Shown: piece after piece, positions 47,132-59,770 of the stretch
Numbering within the stretch: the stretch's first letter is position 1
Layout of the letters: each line of letters opens with the position of its first letter
Origin: Typha latifolia
Taxonomy: Eukaryota; Streptophyta; Magnoliopsida; Poales; Typhaceae
Assembly (NCBI GenBank): GCA_019914945.1
Contig: CM034107.1
Span: 5,952,001 to 6,016,000, forward strand
Length of the DNA: 64,000 nucleotides
Reading direction: 5' to 3'
The notes under the pieces: model-generated
Database searches by the model: none
Told to the model about the DNA's origin: nothing
The model's input: the letters and a program-made list of their open reading frames with translations, nothing else
Program-made: the position numbers and the translations under genes

Positions 47132-48315
47132 ATGGTGAACACAAGATCTCAAAGGAATTATGAAGAAATAGTGAACATGAAGGATCATCAGATCGCCATG
47201 AACTAGGACGAAAGATCGGGGGATACTCTGATTGACTCTAGCCAATCAAAACCACCCACGGTTGGCCATATTAGGTTGGAGGGTAGACATGTCTCTATAG
47301 ATATGCTACTCCTTTGTATATTTGAAGAAATGAAGGCAGAATGGGAAGTAGCAATGGCAACCTAAGAGAAGATGGTGGCACTCTTAGTTGATGCACTTGC
47401 AATTAGGGTGACCATTCCTGTACCCCTGGAACAACCTCGATAACACCCATAACCAAGGAATGAACCATTGCTGCCCATGCCACAAGGGTGAGAAGAAGCA
47501 ATAGAACAAGAGCTACCCCCCCACTAAGTGTATTGATTTATCAGGTGAACTAAGGGACTTCACAAAAGACGGAGGGTGGCACTACTCGTTAGAGGATGAA
47601 CCACATCATGGTGACATGAGAGTTGACCACCGAATAGGCCAAGGATGCCCTCCTTACAGACCTACACTGAGGCACTCACTTGTGGAAGATGCATTCGCAG
47701 CATCGACTTTGCCAAATTTAAAGGCGGAGATCTTATTGAGTGGCTATACCATGCTGAGTAAATTTTTGGCCTTCCAACATACCGAGTAAGATGCCAAGGT
47801 ATTGCTAGCAAGTTTTCAATTAGGAGGGCATGCCTTCATTGGTAAAAGTTAGCTTCTACTAACGATAGGTTGGAGAATTGGGAGGATTTTAGTGTTGGAA
47901 TTTCTCAGCATTTTGGCACCAAAGGATATGAGGATTTTGATGCCCTCCTTACTAAGAGGGGTTCGAGAAAATTAGTAGTAGATGCAATCCGACATGGTCG
48001 GATGCACTTCTATGGAGTTCGTTTGTGTCGAGGCTACAGGGAGAGATTTAGGTGGACATCAAAGCACTGAATCTAGCCACCTTAGATGATGTTTTTCAGT
48101 ATGTGATATTGAAGGAGAGGAAGCACGAAGAGCTGAGAAGTAAAAGCAAGGAACCATGGCCTAGATGGGACAACAATGACCTAGCTTGATCGATGATGAC
48201 TACGAGTGAGTAGGTTGTTGTATCAAGACTAGTAGTGGTTTTCTAGGTCCTAAGACTACTTAAGCATTTGGCTGACATGAGGAGAGGCCATCCACCTATT
48301 GTTCAAACTCTCACA
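47132..48315 (+). pseudogene. Degenerate gag of Q, first part
   Basis: From MVNTRSQRNYEE onward, with many stops and frameshifts. Recognisable pieces are FAKFKGGDLIEWLYHAE and ENWEDFSVGISQHFGTKGYE (Retrotrans_gag-type, like DFPKFQGGDPMDWVFQVEQY of T1) and IKALNLATLDDVFQYVILKE. It is interrupted at 48320 by solo LTR S and resumes at 51157. Confidence 0.7.
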
Positions 48316-50162
48316 CTTGTTGAAACACCCAAACCTCTAAATACACGTGTAAACCGTGTGGGTAAATCCGCTCACACGGTGCATCTGACCTGTCAGTAAT
48401 AGGACTTCACAAGGCACATAGCAGCACAAGTTCATACCATAAATAAACTCAACCATAAGAGTCCGGATACAAGTTCCACAGGCCACAACAAGCCTTCAAG
48501 ATACACATCCAAAATATAACTCTAAAGTCCAAAATACAATATCAACGTAATGCCCTCGCAGGGGCTCAATATAACTAATAGACATACTGAAATAAAAAAA
48601 GGCAGCTACTCCTCACTATCCGCACCTGCTTCCCCTAGCTCTGAAATAATGCCACCAAGAGGTAGTGAGCACACAGCCCAGCGAGTAGAATCCATACAAT
48701 CTATAACAATGAAATCACAAGCGCATATCCAACGCATGCCTATAGTTGCTAGCAATAACAATACGCTTATTTAAATGACTTACCATGAGTTACTAAATCA
48801 ATGCAATTAATAAAGACTACACCTCACTATCCTGGAACATGCCAATTCCTAAATGTATCCGGATAAGTCCACATAGATATAAGGCTTGTTACAATCTTTT
48901 ATTCATACAAATCTCAATCATAGTATTTACATATTATGTATAGCAATAAAAGAGTAGTTAGTCATCTCATGCTCACCAAGGCATCAATCATATTTTATCA
49001 TAGCTCATCGAGCCATTCACCACACAAGGCAGATACTCTCAAGAAAATCATCCATCACATAACCATCCATCATCTCATACATCGAGGGGGGTATATACAC
49101 ATCTAGCGATAATGTCACCTACATATGCATGGTGACACTGTATGTGACTGGTTGTTTATGGCCATTAGACTAAGGATTCTAGTCGTAAGCTCATATCTCA
49201 CTCTCTCTAAATTATCATTGCCCTCAGCGGGAGAATCGGGAGCCCTCCGCTCATCAATGGACACCCTAACCTTGTGCCGTTAGGTACCGCTAGAGCTATA
49301 TCCCTGCCTCACAATCATGTTCTTCTATTATCATAATCTAATCCTGACTATACAATATAATTACCTGAATACCACATAAGCTTTCGACCTTAGGTGTAGG
49401 CCGCTAATAGTATAGTCATATAAGATACATTCTATCATTAACCATGTGCTGAGTGAGTAAGGGCACTACTAGTTAGAACTCGACTACTAATGATATATGG
49501 AAGTGGTGCAGTGTCTGTGAGTGTATAAGGCATGCCATAATGACCATTACATTCTATATTCACAACAGATATTTATGCAAGGGTATATCAAATAAGATAC
49601 ATGTAGAGCATAGTTACACTAATACATATGCTAGCATTCTCATAATATCATGATGAGTAATCTATCAATAACTGCACATATCAAGATACATCATATTACA
49701 CTAAATGCATGTACTAATACTAACATTCGTACAATATCATGGAAGTTATAATAACTATAACTACATTATTCTAGACTTGTATCAACTCTACTCGCTTTGG
49801 GGGTCTCCACAGTACACTAATTTTGTCAGCTAGCCGGCTCCTCTAGAATCTCAAAATCCTCCTCATGCAGTGTCAATGCTATTAATTTACGCAAGTAAGG
49901 CTATACGTAGGATTAGCAAATTAATAGAATAAAATTCTTTATTAGAGAATTTATGTTTAGGCATATACATGAGTCAAGGGTCTTCTATGGTGAGTTCTAT
50001 GTTATCCTAAAATTTACATGATAATAAATTGTCATTATGGGGGTAGTTAGACTAATTAATCAAGTGAAAGTAGATAAACAAGGTTATAAGGTCCAAATGA
50101 CCCCAAATGAGCTAGGCCTTGAGCCTAACCCAATAGGGCAACAGAGGCTTTGGTGGGCTAAG

Positions 50163-50392
50163 GTGGGCTGGGGGTCCAACTATAGCCCACTAAGGTTTGT
50201 TTGGTGGGCTGCAGTCTACAGCCCACCCAAACATTTGGGTTAGTGGGCTGCGGTCTGACCGTGGCCCACTAAAGGCTCGGGTTGGTGGGCTGCGGTCGGC
50301 AGCCCACCCAAGCTAGGTCTAGTGGGCTGCGGTCTGGACCGCAACCCACCAGCAATGGAGGGCTCGTGGGCTGCGGTTTGACCGCAGCCCAC
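50163..50392. repeat. Array of six GTGGGCTGCGGTC hairpins in S
   Basis: Near-palindromes at 50163-50190, 50204-50226, 50243-50269, 50285-50307, 50322-50349 and 50366-50392 each start GTGGGCTG and end in CCCAC. For example the last is GTGGGCTGCGGT, a TTG centre, ACCGCAGCCCAC. Starts are 41, 39, 42, 37 and 44 bp apart. Confidence 0.9.
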
Positions 50393-51021
50393 AAGGGCTC
50401 ATTTAGTGGGTGGGGATTTTCCTAATCCCCCTTCCTCCTTCCACCATCTCCCTCCAAGCAAGGGAGGAGACAGAGGAGGGGAAACGCGGATCATGAGGCC
50501 ATGGTGCCGACGGCACAGCCACGAGGCCGACGGCATAGCCACAAGACCGATGGCACACCACGAGGCCGAGAAGGGTAAGAAAAATTGGAAGAAAATAAAG
50601 AGGGGAAGAGGGCTCAACGGTGGCGGGGCACGCTCCATGACTGGCAGTCATGGAGGTCCTTCCTCCCTTCACTAAGGGCCCAAAGCCCATCTAGAGAGAG
50701 AGAGCCCCTTCCACTGGAGCTCTCGGACCGGCGGCTAGACGCGTGGTCGTTGGCCGCCGAGGACGATGGTGAGGCGGGGGGAGTAAATTACCGAAATTAA
50801 TGGCAGGGTAGGAGGGCTTACCGAGGGGGAGGGTTAGTTGGTAGGCTCGTCGACTCTAGGTCTGGGGCTTTGTGGCTTCGTCTCCGGCGTCGGCAACCCG
50901 AGAGAAAGGAGAGGGAGAGAGGTAGCGAGGTGGAGAGAAAATGGGGGTTGGGATGGCTGCGGTGAGGGGAAGAAGTAGAGGATTTAATGGAGGTGGGGAT
51001 GGTGGCATGCACGGCAAGGGA

Positions 51022-51083
51022 AGAGGAAGAAGAAGAAGAATAAGAAGAAGAAGAAGAAAAAGAAGAAGAAGAAGAAGAAGAAG
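51022..51083. repeat. GAA microsatellite near the 3' end of S
   Basis: An AAG/GAA tract of about 60 bp, in the same relative place as the GAA tracts of P copies. Confidence 0.9.
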
Positions 51084-51156
51084 GACAGGGGGGTGGTGGC
51101 GCTGCCGAGTGCGCGGGTCCCCCCTTTTTTTATTTTATTAGGGGTGTTACACTTGT

Positions 51157-51306
51157 GCAGGTAAAGGAGCATGAGAAAAGGGTATTTGAATCTGCTGTGA
51201 CGAGCACTTCATGCCCGGTCATCAGTGCGCAAAGATGATAGAAAGCATGATGCTGATAGATGGCCATGAGAATGTTGACGAGAATATGGTTGCAGAGTAG
51301 GAGAGC
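51157..51306 (+). pseudogene. Gag zinc-knuckle segment of Q, second part
   Basis: After the S insertion, CCDEHFMPGHQCAKMIESMM and LIDGHENVDENMVAE are read, aligned with CDKHFTPGHRCSKP of T1. It keeps the C..C...GH.C knuckle but needs a frame change from the part before. The element breaks off at about 51344 against an LTR of family T. Confidence 0.65.
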
Positions 51307-51344
51307 GTGATACGATTCAGACTTCACAGATGATGTCTCGAGCA

Positions 51345-52165
51345 TGGATACACTTTAGGGGTGTCTTTTATTCTTGTTTTAATGTTTATTTCATAGAAAA
51401 ATAAGTTTTTTATATGTCGCGTTCAAATACGAATGGAGTGCATTCGAACATGCTTGTGAATGCCTACATCAGGTTCGCAAAAACAGAGAATGCGAAATGT
51501 GCATTTGAACACGATCGGGCGTGTTTGAATGTCGCGTTCGAACGCGGATGGAGTGCATTCAAACGCGCTTGTGAACGCTTGCATTAGGTTCGCAAATACA
51601 GAAAATGCAAAATGTGCGTTCGAACGCGATCGACAAAAATCTATTGTTTTAGGATTAATAATTGCCATTTTTGAATTGTTTGGTTAGTCTTCTTCGTCTT
51701 CTTCTCTCGCATTCTCTCGTTCCCCGATGTCGCCGCTTCTAGCCTCCCTCGATCGGCCAATCACCCTAGTCCCTTAGGGCGGCCCACTCCCTCCCCCTTC
51801 TTCCAATCTATCTATCACTTTGCCCTAACCCTTCCATCACCCATAACCCTTCCATCTCCACGTACTCATTGGTGCCACCCCATTAATGCCGGTCCACCAA
51901 CCTTCACCAACACCAAGGATTTCGTGCCTCCATCCACGGATCCTAAGATGGACTCCCTGATGTTTGTCCACTAATCAGATGATATCTCGAGATCCCACCG
52001 TCCGATTCTCCTGAAACTTGAATTTCTGGAAATATCCTAGGGCTACAACATATCAAAATTTCACGTCAATCTGACGGTTGAATATTTCGGGATCTATTTT
52101 CAAAGTTCCATGTCAGATCATGTCTAGATCTCAAAATCGGGATATATCGAACCTTCGCCTAAAGA
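51345..52165 (+). repeat. T3: LTR of Gypsy family T inside Q
   Basis: It starts TGGATACACTTTAGG, like TGATACACCTTG (55307) and TGATACACTTAG (58878). It carries the same GCGTTCGAACGCGATCG-type repeats, here as a 115-bp unit twice (51415 and 51530). A GTATCAGAGC site at about 52169 resembles a primer-binding site. The LTR 3' end is not sharp. Confidence 0.6.
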
Positions 52166-52309
52166 GGAGATCGTATCAGAGCGTTGAGGAGACTTAGGGG
52201 CAGAGCATGATGCGCTAAGATCCGTGAGTCTATATAGGAGCTTTAGATGATGATGGACCATTTTCCATACTCTACACCTTGAGGACAAGGGTGGAGAAGC
52301 GTGGTGGAC
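52166..52309 (+). repeat. 3' internal end of Q with polypurine-like block
   Basis: CTTGAGGACAAGGGTGGAG and AGCGTGGTGGA directly precede the second Q LTR, as in R1 (11074-11108). No pol remains between 51344 and here, so the body of Q was deleted. Confidence 0.5.
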
Positions 52310-52752
52310 TCTAACGGTTAGTAATAGTTTGCTTGTGAAGAAAATAAAGGTTCTAGCAATCGAAAGAACCAATCTCGAGATTAGGAATTTGAACAGCCCT
52401 TTAGGTGTTCGAATGCCAATTCCGGAGAGTAGAAGGAGATTTAAGGCGTTTAAACAGCCTTTCCAGACATTGGAATGCAAATTCCTAAAAATATAAGGAG
52501 CGTTAAGGCGTTAGGCATTTGAATGCCAATTCCTAAGAGTAGAAGGAGATTTAAGAATGGCCCTTTAGGCATTGGAAGCAAATTTATAAAAGTAGAAGGA
52601 GCATTAAGGCCTTAGAATAGCCATGCGAGCGCTCGAACGCTCGACGCCGAGGACCCCAGGTCTAGGTGTTTTCTTTTGGTATTTTTGCTTATGTTGGGTA
52701 GTCAAACTTGAGCTTGTTTGATTCGTCGTCCAATTCTAGTGAAGTTAGGGAG
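52310..52752 (+). repeat. 3' LTR of Q, truncated
   Basis: Matches the first 440 bp of the LTR at 46249 up to AGTTAGGGAGA, then breaks into a P copy. Both LTRs carry GCATTYGAA/GTTYGAA repeats separated by GAGTAGAAGGAG-type text. Confidence 0.7.
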
Positions 52753-52837
52753 AAACCCCCCCGACGCAAGCTTGCAGCTGCCGCCGCCACTAACGCCACC
52801 TCCACCTCCACCGACGCTGGTGAGCCTCCATCCTACA

Positions 52838-52955
<118 letters not shown>

Positions 52956-53450
52956 GGGTTCGCCGGAACTGAGCCGCCAGTAAGAGGCCAGTCGCTGGCT
53001 GGCCAGCAACGGCCGAGCCCCTCCTCGGCCTGGCTCTCCTTCTTCCCCTCCTCTCTCTTCTCTTCTTTCTTCTTCTTCCTTTCTTCCTCGCCTTCCTTAG
53101 GTCCTCCTCTTCTTTCTACAATAGTGCTGGCCTCGGCCCAGCACTGTTGGCAATGCTTTTATTTATTTTATTTTATTTCTGTTTATTTAGATATTTAAGT
53201 ATTTCTTTCTTAATTAATGCAAATAGATTATTTAGATATTAATTATTATAATAATAATATATATTCCAATATGATTATTATTAATTTTAATTAGTATAAT
53301 TAATGATTATACTGTTATAAAATATAGATAATAATTAAATTATTTATTATACATATATTCATTAATATGCTTCTTATTAATTATAATTAGTAAAAATGAA
53401 TGATTAATTATGTTTTATATCGTTACATATAGATATTGGTTTACTTAATA

Positions 53451-53473
53451 TGTGTGTGTGTGTGTGTGTGTGT
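53451..53473. repeat. GT microsatellite in P6
   Basis: A pure (TG)n run of about 23 bp. Confidence 0.95.
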
Positions 53474-55306
53474 TTAGATTAATAAATAGTTTCCTTAATT
53501 ATAATCATGAGATCTATAGATATATACTAATATTCATAATATATATATATATATATACATTTTAAGTAATTTTAACAATTTATTCTGTACTATTGTGTGT
53601 AGAATAAGATACTAGTCTTATTGACTAATTAATTTATTATTTTGTATAATTAAGTAAAGACTATTTAGTTCCTCATTAGTCAAGATAGAGTAAGAATTAT
53701 AAAATTAATTATAAATAGATCTTGGCTATACTTATATCTTATTTATAGTTATTAAGCCTTTTATTTTATTTCATCAATATATATTTAGAATATTTTTACA
53801 TAAAAAGAAACAAACCTCTCCCCCTTATATTATAACTAGCATTTTATAATAATAGTATAATTATAGTATTTGAATCGTATGTATAATGTGGACTTAGTTA
53901 TGTACAAAATAAAAGAAGTGATTCTAAACCTAATAAATCTTTATATTCTATTTGAACTAATTATAATTAGATAAATGACTAACTTAATACTACTTAAATA
54001 TTTTTAGACCCCAAACCTCTTATTTGAGACCCTGTGGACTCTGCTAGCGATGAGTTGACTCTCGGTTGACGGATGTGAGGGATATATGGTTCTGTCTTCT
54101 GATCAGATGTGAATAGTCTTATCTCCTAGACGTCTTTCTCAAATTAGGATATATTATATAATTATGTATATGCATGTTTTGACCTCCAGCATGATTATAT
54201 GATCTTATCTAGAGATGATTTCAGTTAAACATATTTTATCATGTGTATGATTAGATTGACTTAGGATATGAGTATGCTGGTGATATATAGAGATGATTGA
54301 AGATGATTATACTGTATGACTTTATGTCGATATGATCTTTAGCATGAGTATGCTTATAATAAACTAATAGGGCTATGCATGTGTTAGATATGTGGTTGGA
54401 GACTGTATTGCATCATTTTTCTCTTGGCTTTTTTACCACCTAAATTCTTAATATGCATGACTTGTTACAGTACTGGATAAAATGTATATGATCTGTCATT
54501 TAGAAGGAAAGCATGAAATTTAATTCATAGGATAGTTGATAAAAAGCGTAAGGATACCTGAGTGGGCGCGAGGGTTAGGATGCGCTTGGTGGATGATTGA
54601 TCGTTCGACATAGTTATGATTATGTCGCCTTACATCCGATGTCATTAGTCTGTGTGCGCAGCAGACATTTAGACAGATGCCATTCGGTAGGGCATATGTG
54701 GCGAGTTATCCTCACATATTTCTATCAGCTAAAAGGGTGCCGCCTAGTCTGGATGGATGTTGATACCCTTAGCAGATGGCAAGGTATGATTATGATTGAG
54801 ATACTTTTTGCGGATGGTAGGGTATGCTCTGAGCCTTTGGGCATATTGATGAGACCGGATATCGGGTGTTGACTATGCATAGTGGTCTAATATGATGATA
54901 TTATATCGAGATGTTGGTCATGATCGTGATGTTGAGAAATGCATATGATTTCATTATCATTTGAAATACTTAATTTTTGAGTAGTCAATATGCATCATAT
55001 GTGGTTGTATTTAATATCATAGCATGGTCATGGTCGATATGCATCATATGTGTCATATTTGAGAGAGAGTTATGATGATGGTATATTATGAAAATTTGTT
55101 TATACATTGTCGAGAATTATATATTTTGACAAGTTACGACATAATATCCACATTCTATTTATATATTATTGAGGATACATTCATATACTCATTTATGACA
55201 TGATGCTCCTATGTGATTCATATTATCCAGTACATGATTTACTCTCTATTTGACATCAGTAATTCAGGGTAAGGTCTATTCATTTAGCCTTTTGCTCATT
55301 ACTCTT

Positions 55307-56128
55307 TGATACACCTTGTTAGAGTCTTTTCTTATTGCATTAGTTATTTATTTTCATTAAAATAAAATTTTCGTATGTCACATTTGAATGCGGAAAGGGT
55401 CGCGTTCAAATGCCCTTGCGAACGCCTGCATCATGTTCACAAAAATAGAGAATGCAAAATATGCGTTCGAACATGATCAGACGCATTCGCACATACAGAG
55501 AATGTCTTTTGTGCGTTCGAACGTGATTGGGCGTGTTTGAATGCGATCGGCGGGATTCCACTAGGATTAGGGTTAGTTATTGTTATTAGGGCTTGTTGGC
55601 TAGCCTCTATAAAGGTGTGGATGGCAGCCAAAATCATTATGCTATTGGAATATTGATTTCTTGCCTTCTATCTTCTCTCTATTCTCTCTACCCTAATCTC
55701 CCTCCTACCTCTTCATCAACCTACTACTTCTACTTTTGGCAAGGTCTCCCCTAACTTCTAATCTCCCTCGTCAGTCGAGTCCTCCCTCTTCTTTAGGATA
55801 TCGACCACTTCTTCCCCTTCGTCTTTATCTTTTAAACAACATCATCTATCAACCCTCATCTCCATTATCATCCATAACCCTAACTTCCACTCTACCCGTC
55901 ACCACCACCATCATCCACATTATATCATATTTCTGTCCCAGTTGTAGTTCTAATCTGCGAAGGACATAAATACAAAAAACGTAGATCAGGGAGTTACAAA
56001 TCGATTCCACTTGGTTTCATAATTTTTTTTTACTGCAAGAGAATATTTGATGAATATTTTCCCTCACTTGTGCGGACTGCTTCCTACAATAAATTTAGAT
56101 CTTAAAGGAATTATTCCATAGCCTATCA
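55307..56128 (+). repeat. 5' LTR of T1
   Basis: It starts TGATACACC and ends CCTATCA, so the outer bases TGATA/TATCA are inverted repeats. A CTATAAAGG TATA box is at about 55607. A GGTATCAGAACC primer-binding-like site follows at 56135. It matches the T2 LTR at 58878 in the TTCGAA-rich part, the promoter and the CCACCACC leader. Confidence 0.75.
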
Positions 56129-56251
56129 GTGGGTGGTATCAGAACCTATTAGTTTGGTACCGTAGAACCCTATCATTGGTATTAGAGACTATCTTTTGAT
56201 ACCATGACCTATCATTGGTATTAAAGCCAAGCAAACCTCAAACCTCCATTA

Positions 56252-58877
56252 ATGGTGGAAACAAGGAAGATGACATCAACAAGGAGACCAATGGAGAGCA
56301 CACCGACAAGGAAAGACTCAATCCACGATAATCCTAACCGTGAGGTCAATTCCTTTGGAGTGACTACGGTAGAACCGAGTCAACCAACGTCCATGGGTGT
56401 GAACATGGGCTTGGCGGATGAACTTGGAGGCATGTTTCAAACTTTCCGCATAGAGTTGACGCAATATAGAATGATCATAATGCTTTAAAGGAATATGTCA
56501 TGAACCGATCGGCTTCGTCATCTCCTCGACGAAGATTGGTGCCTCAAGAAGGACCAACAGTGGGACCACACCGAACCGATACCCCACAGGTCCAGGTGCG
56601 ATGTGTTAGTGTCAATGATCCTCTTTTACCTATGCCTACATATTATCCCCCACCTCCGATACAAAACCCAAGACTGACGGTGGTGGAACCTGAGAGGCGG
56701 GCGACACCGGTGCAGTTTGTCGATGAGAAGGATTGGCATTTTGAGGATGAGGTTGATCCCTTGAGAGATGGTGATAGACGTGCTCGAGGATTTAGAGAAG
56801 GAGATCAACATGCACAAAGGTTTAGACCTGAACCAAGTATCTTTCGTGAACCTGGCAATACTATTCGGGGGAGAACCACATGCTTGGACTTTCCAAAATT
56901 CCAAGGCGGTGATCCAATGGATTGGGTGTTTCAAGTTGAACAATACTTTGATTGTCAAGGAACAACGGAGGACACAAAGGTCCATATGCCAAGCTTTCAC
57001 CTCCAAGGAACAGCATTGCATTAGTATAGATCGGTCATTCGTGGTGGAGGATTTACCGGTTAGGCTGATTTTTGTAGGAGGATTACACGTAGATTTGGGA
57101 CAACGACATATGAAGATTTTGCTGCCACATTAAGTAAGATGGTTCAGAGGACGACCGTATTGGAGTACCAAGCAGAATTTGAAAGAGTTAATAGTCATTG
57201 TGAGCCACCTTGGCCCAAACCTATATTGATGAGCATATTCATTTCAGGGTTGCGAGAGGAGATACAAGAGGATGTTCATGGTCTTTGTCCTACCACTCAT
57301 GAGGAGGCCTTTGAGAATGCCATGAGGATGGAGAAAAAAATATAAGGCTCTCAAGATGGTAGGGAAAATAATTTGGGGCAACCGAGATGGGCGGTTTGCG
57401 CCTAGAACGCCGGCTAGAAATTCTGCAATTTCAAGGACAGCGATTGCTAGTACTAGACCACAACCACCTTTCAGACCTTCTTTCGATGTTAGAGGAGGCA
57501 TAAGACCCCCTTTTCGAACTGTCACATCTGCCCAAGTGGAAGAGTGAAGGGCCTTTGCTTTCGATGTGATAAACATTTCACCCCCGGTCATCGGTGTTCC
57601 AAACCGATTTGGAGTGTGATGCTCATCAACGGTCTCAAGGAAGATGATGAGGTTGTGGGTGATGGAGATTGTTCAGAGGAGGTCCATAAGGAGGCCGTTG
57701 AGGAGGGTGCGGAGGAAGATATCCAAGTTGAAATATCGATGTATGCATATTCGGGTACTTTCGTGCCAAGGACATTGCGAGTACATGGACTCATTAGAAA
57801 GCATTGTGTGCATATCCTTATCAATTCAGGGAGTACACACAACTTTCTAGATGAGAGGTTAGTGAGGAGATTGGGCTTGGATGCTGAACCAACCACGAGG
57901 TTTGACGTTGCTATTGGAGACGGCACGAAGTTTAAGGTTGAGAGCTTGTGTCACTGGGTCAGTATATGGGTGCAAGGATACGACATCATTGTGGACTCGT
58001 ATCCGTTGGCGTTGCGAGGAGAGGACATTGCCCTTGGTACTCGGTGGTTATAGAGTTTGTGACCTGTCACATTTGATTTTCGGAGCATGTGGTTGAAATT
58101 TAAACAAGAAAACAAAGATGTGTGGCTTCATGGCGTTCATTCTCCGTCGATTCCTATGATGCAGCCGATGGTGGGGCTGCCTTGTGCGAGTGATTTGGCC
58201 TATCTTCTTCAGTTAGGACCAGCAGGAGATGAGCCTCAAATGAGTCCATATACTACCGTAGAGCTGTCTAATTTATTAGATAAATTTGTCGGACTGTTTG
58301 AGGAACCAAAGAAGTTGCCACCAAGGCAAATGACGGACCATCGCATAGAGATTGTACCCAGGGCTGCACCAACGAACGTGAGGCTATATCGGCATCCACA
58401 TGTGCAAAAGGAAGTTATCTCCAAGATGGTAGCCGAGATGTTGGAGTAAGGTCTTATAGAACCAAGTCAAAGCTCTTACTCATCGCCCGTGCTATTGGTG
58501 TGAAAGAAGGACGGGACATGATATTTTTGTGTCGACTACCGGACACTAAATGCTATCATTGTCAAGGACCGATATCCCATTCCGGTGATAGAGGAGCTGT
58601 TGGGCAAGCTTGTAGGGCCGACCATATTCAGCAAGCTTGACTTGAGGTTCGGGTACCATCAAATTAGAGTTCACCTGGCGGATGTGTATAAAACTGCATT
58701 TCAGACTCCAGACGGGCACTACGAGTTCCGAGTGATACCCTTTGGTCTTACCAATGCTCCCGCTACTTTTCAAGGCCTCATGAATGATATTTTATGGCCT
58801 CTACTGCGAAGGTATGTCTTGGTATTCTTTGACAACATTTTGATGTATAGCAGGACTGAATTGGAGCATTGGTGGCA
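56252..58877 (+). pseudogene. T1 gag-pol remnant, Ty3/Gypsy chromovirus-like
   Basis: In order: gag start VETRKMTSTRRP (56252), DFPKFQGGDPMDWVFQVEQY and the following capsid region (about 56890-57345), zinc knuckle CFRCDKHFTPGHRC (57551), protease motif LINSGSTHNF (57820) in place of the usual LxDSGSTHNF, RT blocks [35 protein letters not shown] and FFDNILMYS in place of FFDDIL. Stops replace Trp in the capsid region (57022, 57062) and interrupt the RT start (58500). Asp is changed to Asn in the catalytic motifs of protease and RT. It breaks off at 58877 where the T2 LTR begins. Dead. Confidence 0.8.
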
Positions 58878-59731
58878 TGATACACTTAGTTAGGATTTTT
58901 CTTATTGCATTTGGTGTTTATTTTTATTAAAATAAAATTCCTGTAGGTTGTGTTCGAACGCAGGAGGGGTCGCATTCAGACACCCTTGCGAACGCCTGCA
59001 TCAGGTTCACAAATACAGAGAACGCATACTATGCGTTTGAACGTGGTCGGGCGAGTTCGAATACCTGCATCGCATTCGCAGATACAGAGAACGTCTTTTG
59101 GTGCATTCAAACGCGATTGGGCGCATTCGAACGCGATCGGGCGCATTCGAATGCGATCGACGGGAAAGTTCTAGAATTAGGGTTTCATATTGTTTTAGGA
59201 CTTGTTGGTTAGCCTCTATATATATGTGGATGGCAGCTAACTTCATTATGCTACTAGATTATTGATTTCTTGCCTCCTATCTTCTCTTTAGACTTCTCCC
59301 TTCTCCCTCTTCACCATCCTTCCACCTCTAGAGTTGGCAAGGTTTCCCCTAACTTCTAATCTCCCTCAACTATTGAGCCACCCCACTTCTTTGGAATCTC
59401 GACCACTTCATTCCCTTCGTGTATATTCCTTAATCATATCCACCATCCACCTTCATCTCCATACCCATCTATAATCCTAACATCTACTCTACCCGTCACC
59501 ACCACCATGAGCCACGTTATTCTATGTTTTCGTCCCTGCTACAGTTCGAATCTACGAAGGGTTAAATATGAAAGTTGTAGATCAGGAAGTTATGAATCTA
59601 ACCCAATTGGATTTGTAGTTTTATGACTATAGGAGAATATCTGATAAATATTTTTAAATATTTTCCCACGGTTGTGCGGACTGATTCCTGTAATATCTTC
59701 AGATCTTGAAAGAATAGTTGCGTAGCTTATC
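58878..59731 (+). repeat. 5' LTR of T2
   Basis: It starts TGATACACTTAG and has a TTCGAACGCGATCGGGCGCA tandem motif at 59100-59165, a CTCTATATATATG box at 59214 and the same leader as T1. TTTGGTATCAAAGCAGG at about 59754 is the primer-binding site. The LTR 3' end is set by comparison with T1 and is approximate. Confidence 0.7.
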
Positions 59732-59753
59732 TTTAGTTCTAGATCTTAAAAAT

Positions 59754-59770
59754 TTGGTATCAAAGCAGGC
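59754..59770 (+). other. Primer-binding site of T2 (initiator Met-tRNA)
   Basis: TGGTATCAAAGCAGG, as in Q at 47086, lies 20-25 bp after the LTR end and just before the gag start at 59790. Confidence 0.65.

Larger units (their letters stand above)
48321..51151 (+). mobile_element. S: 2831-bp solo LTR inserted in the gag of Q
   Basis: It starts TGAAACACCC and ends GGGGTGTTACA, flanked by a perfect 5-bp duplication CTTGT (48316-48320 and 51152-51156). The host sequence either side (CTCACA | CTTGT | GCAGG) lines up with the intact gag of T2 at 61048-61065 (CTTACACCTGCCCAGG). It has TG...CA ends, a 5-bp duplication and no internal coding region, hence a solo LTR. It shares its layout with P: a mixed 5' half, an AT-rich part, GC-rich hairpins, a GAA microsatellite and a GTTACA end. 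A long-LTR Gypsy lineage such as Tekay/Del is plausible but inferred. Confidence 0.85.

Noticed and set aside
50399..51172. Overlapping frames of 62-95 codons in the GC-rich part of S
   Set aside because: They lie inside a solo LTR and depend on GC-rich and GAA-repeat sequence.
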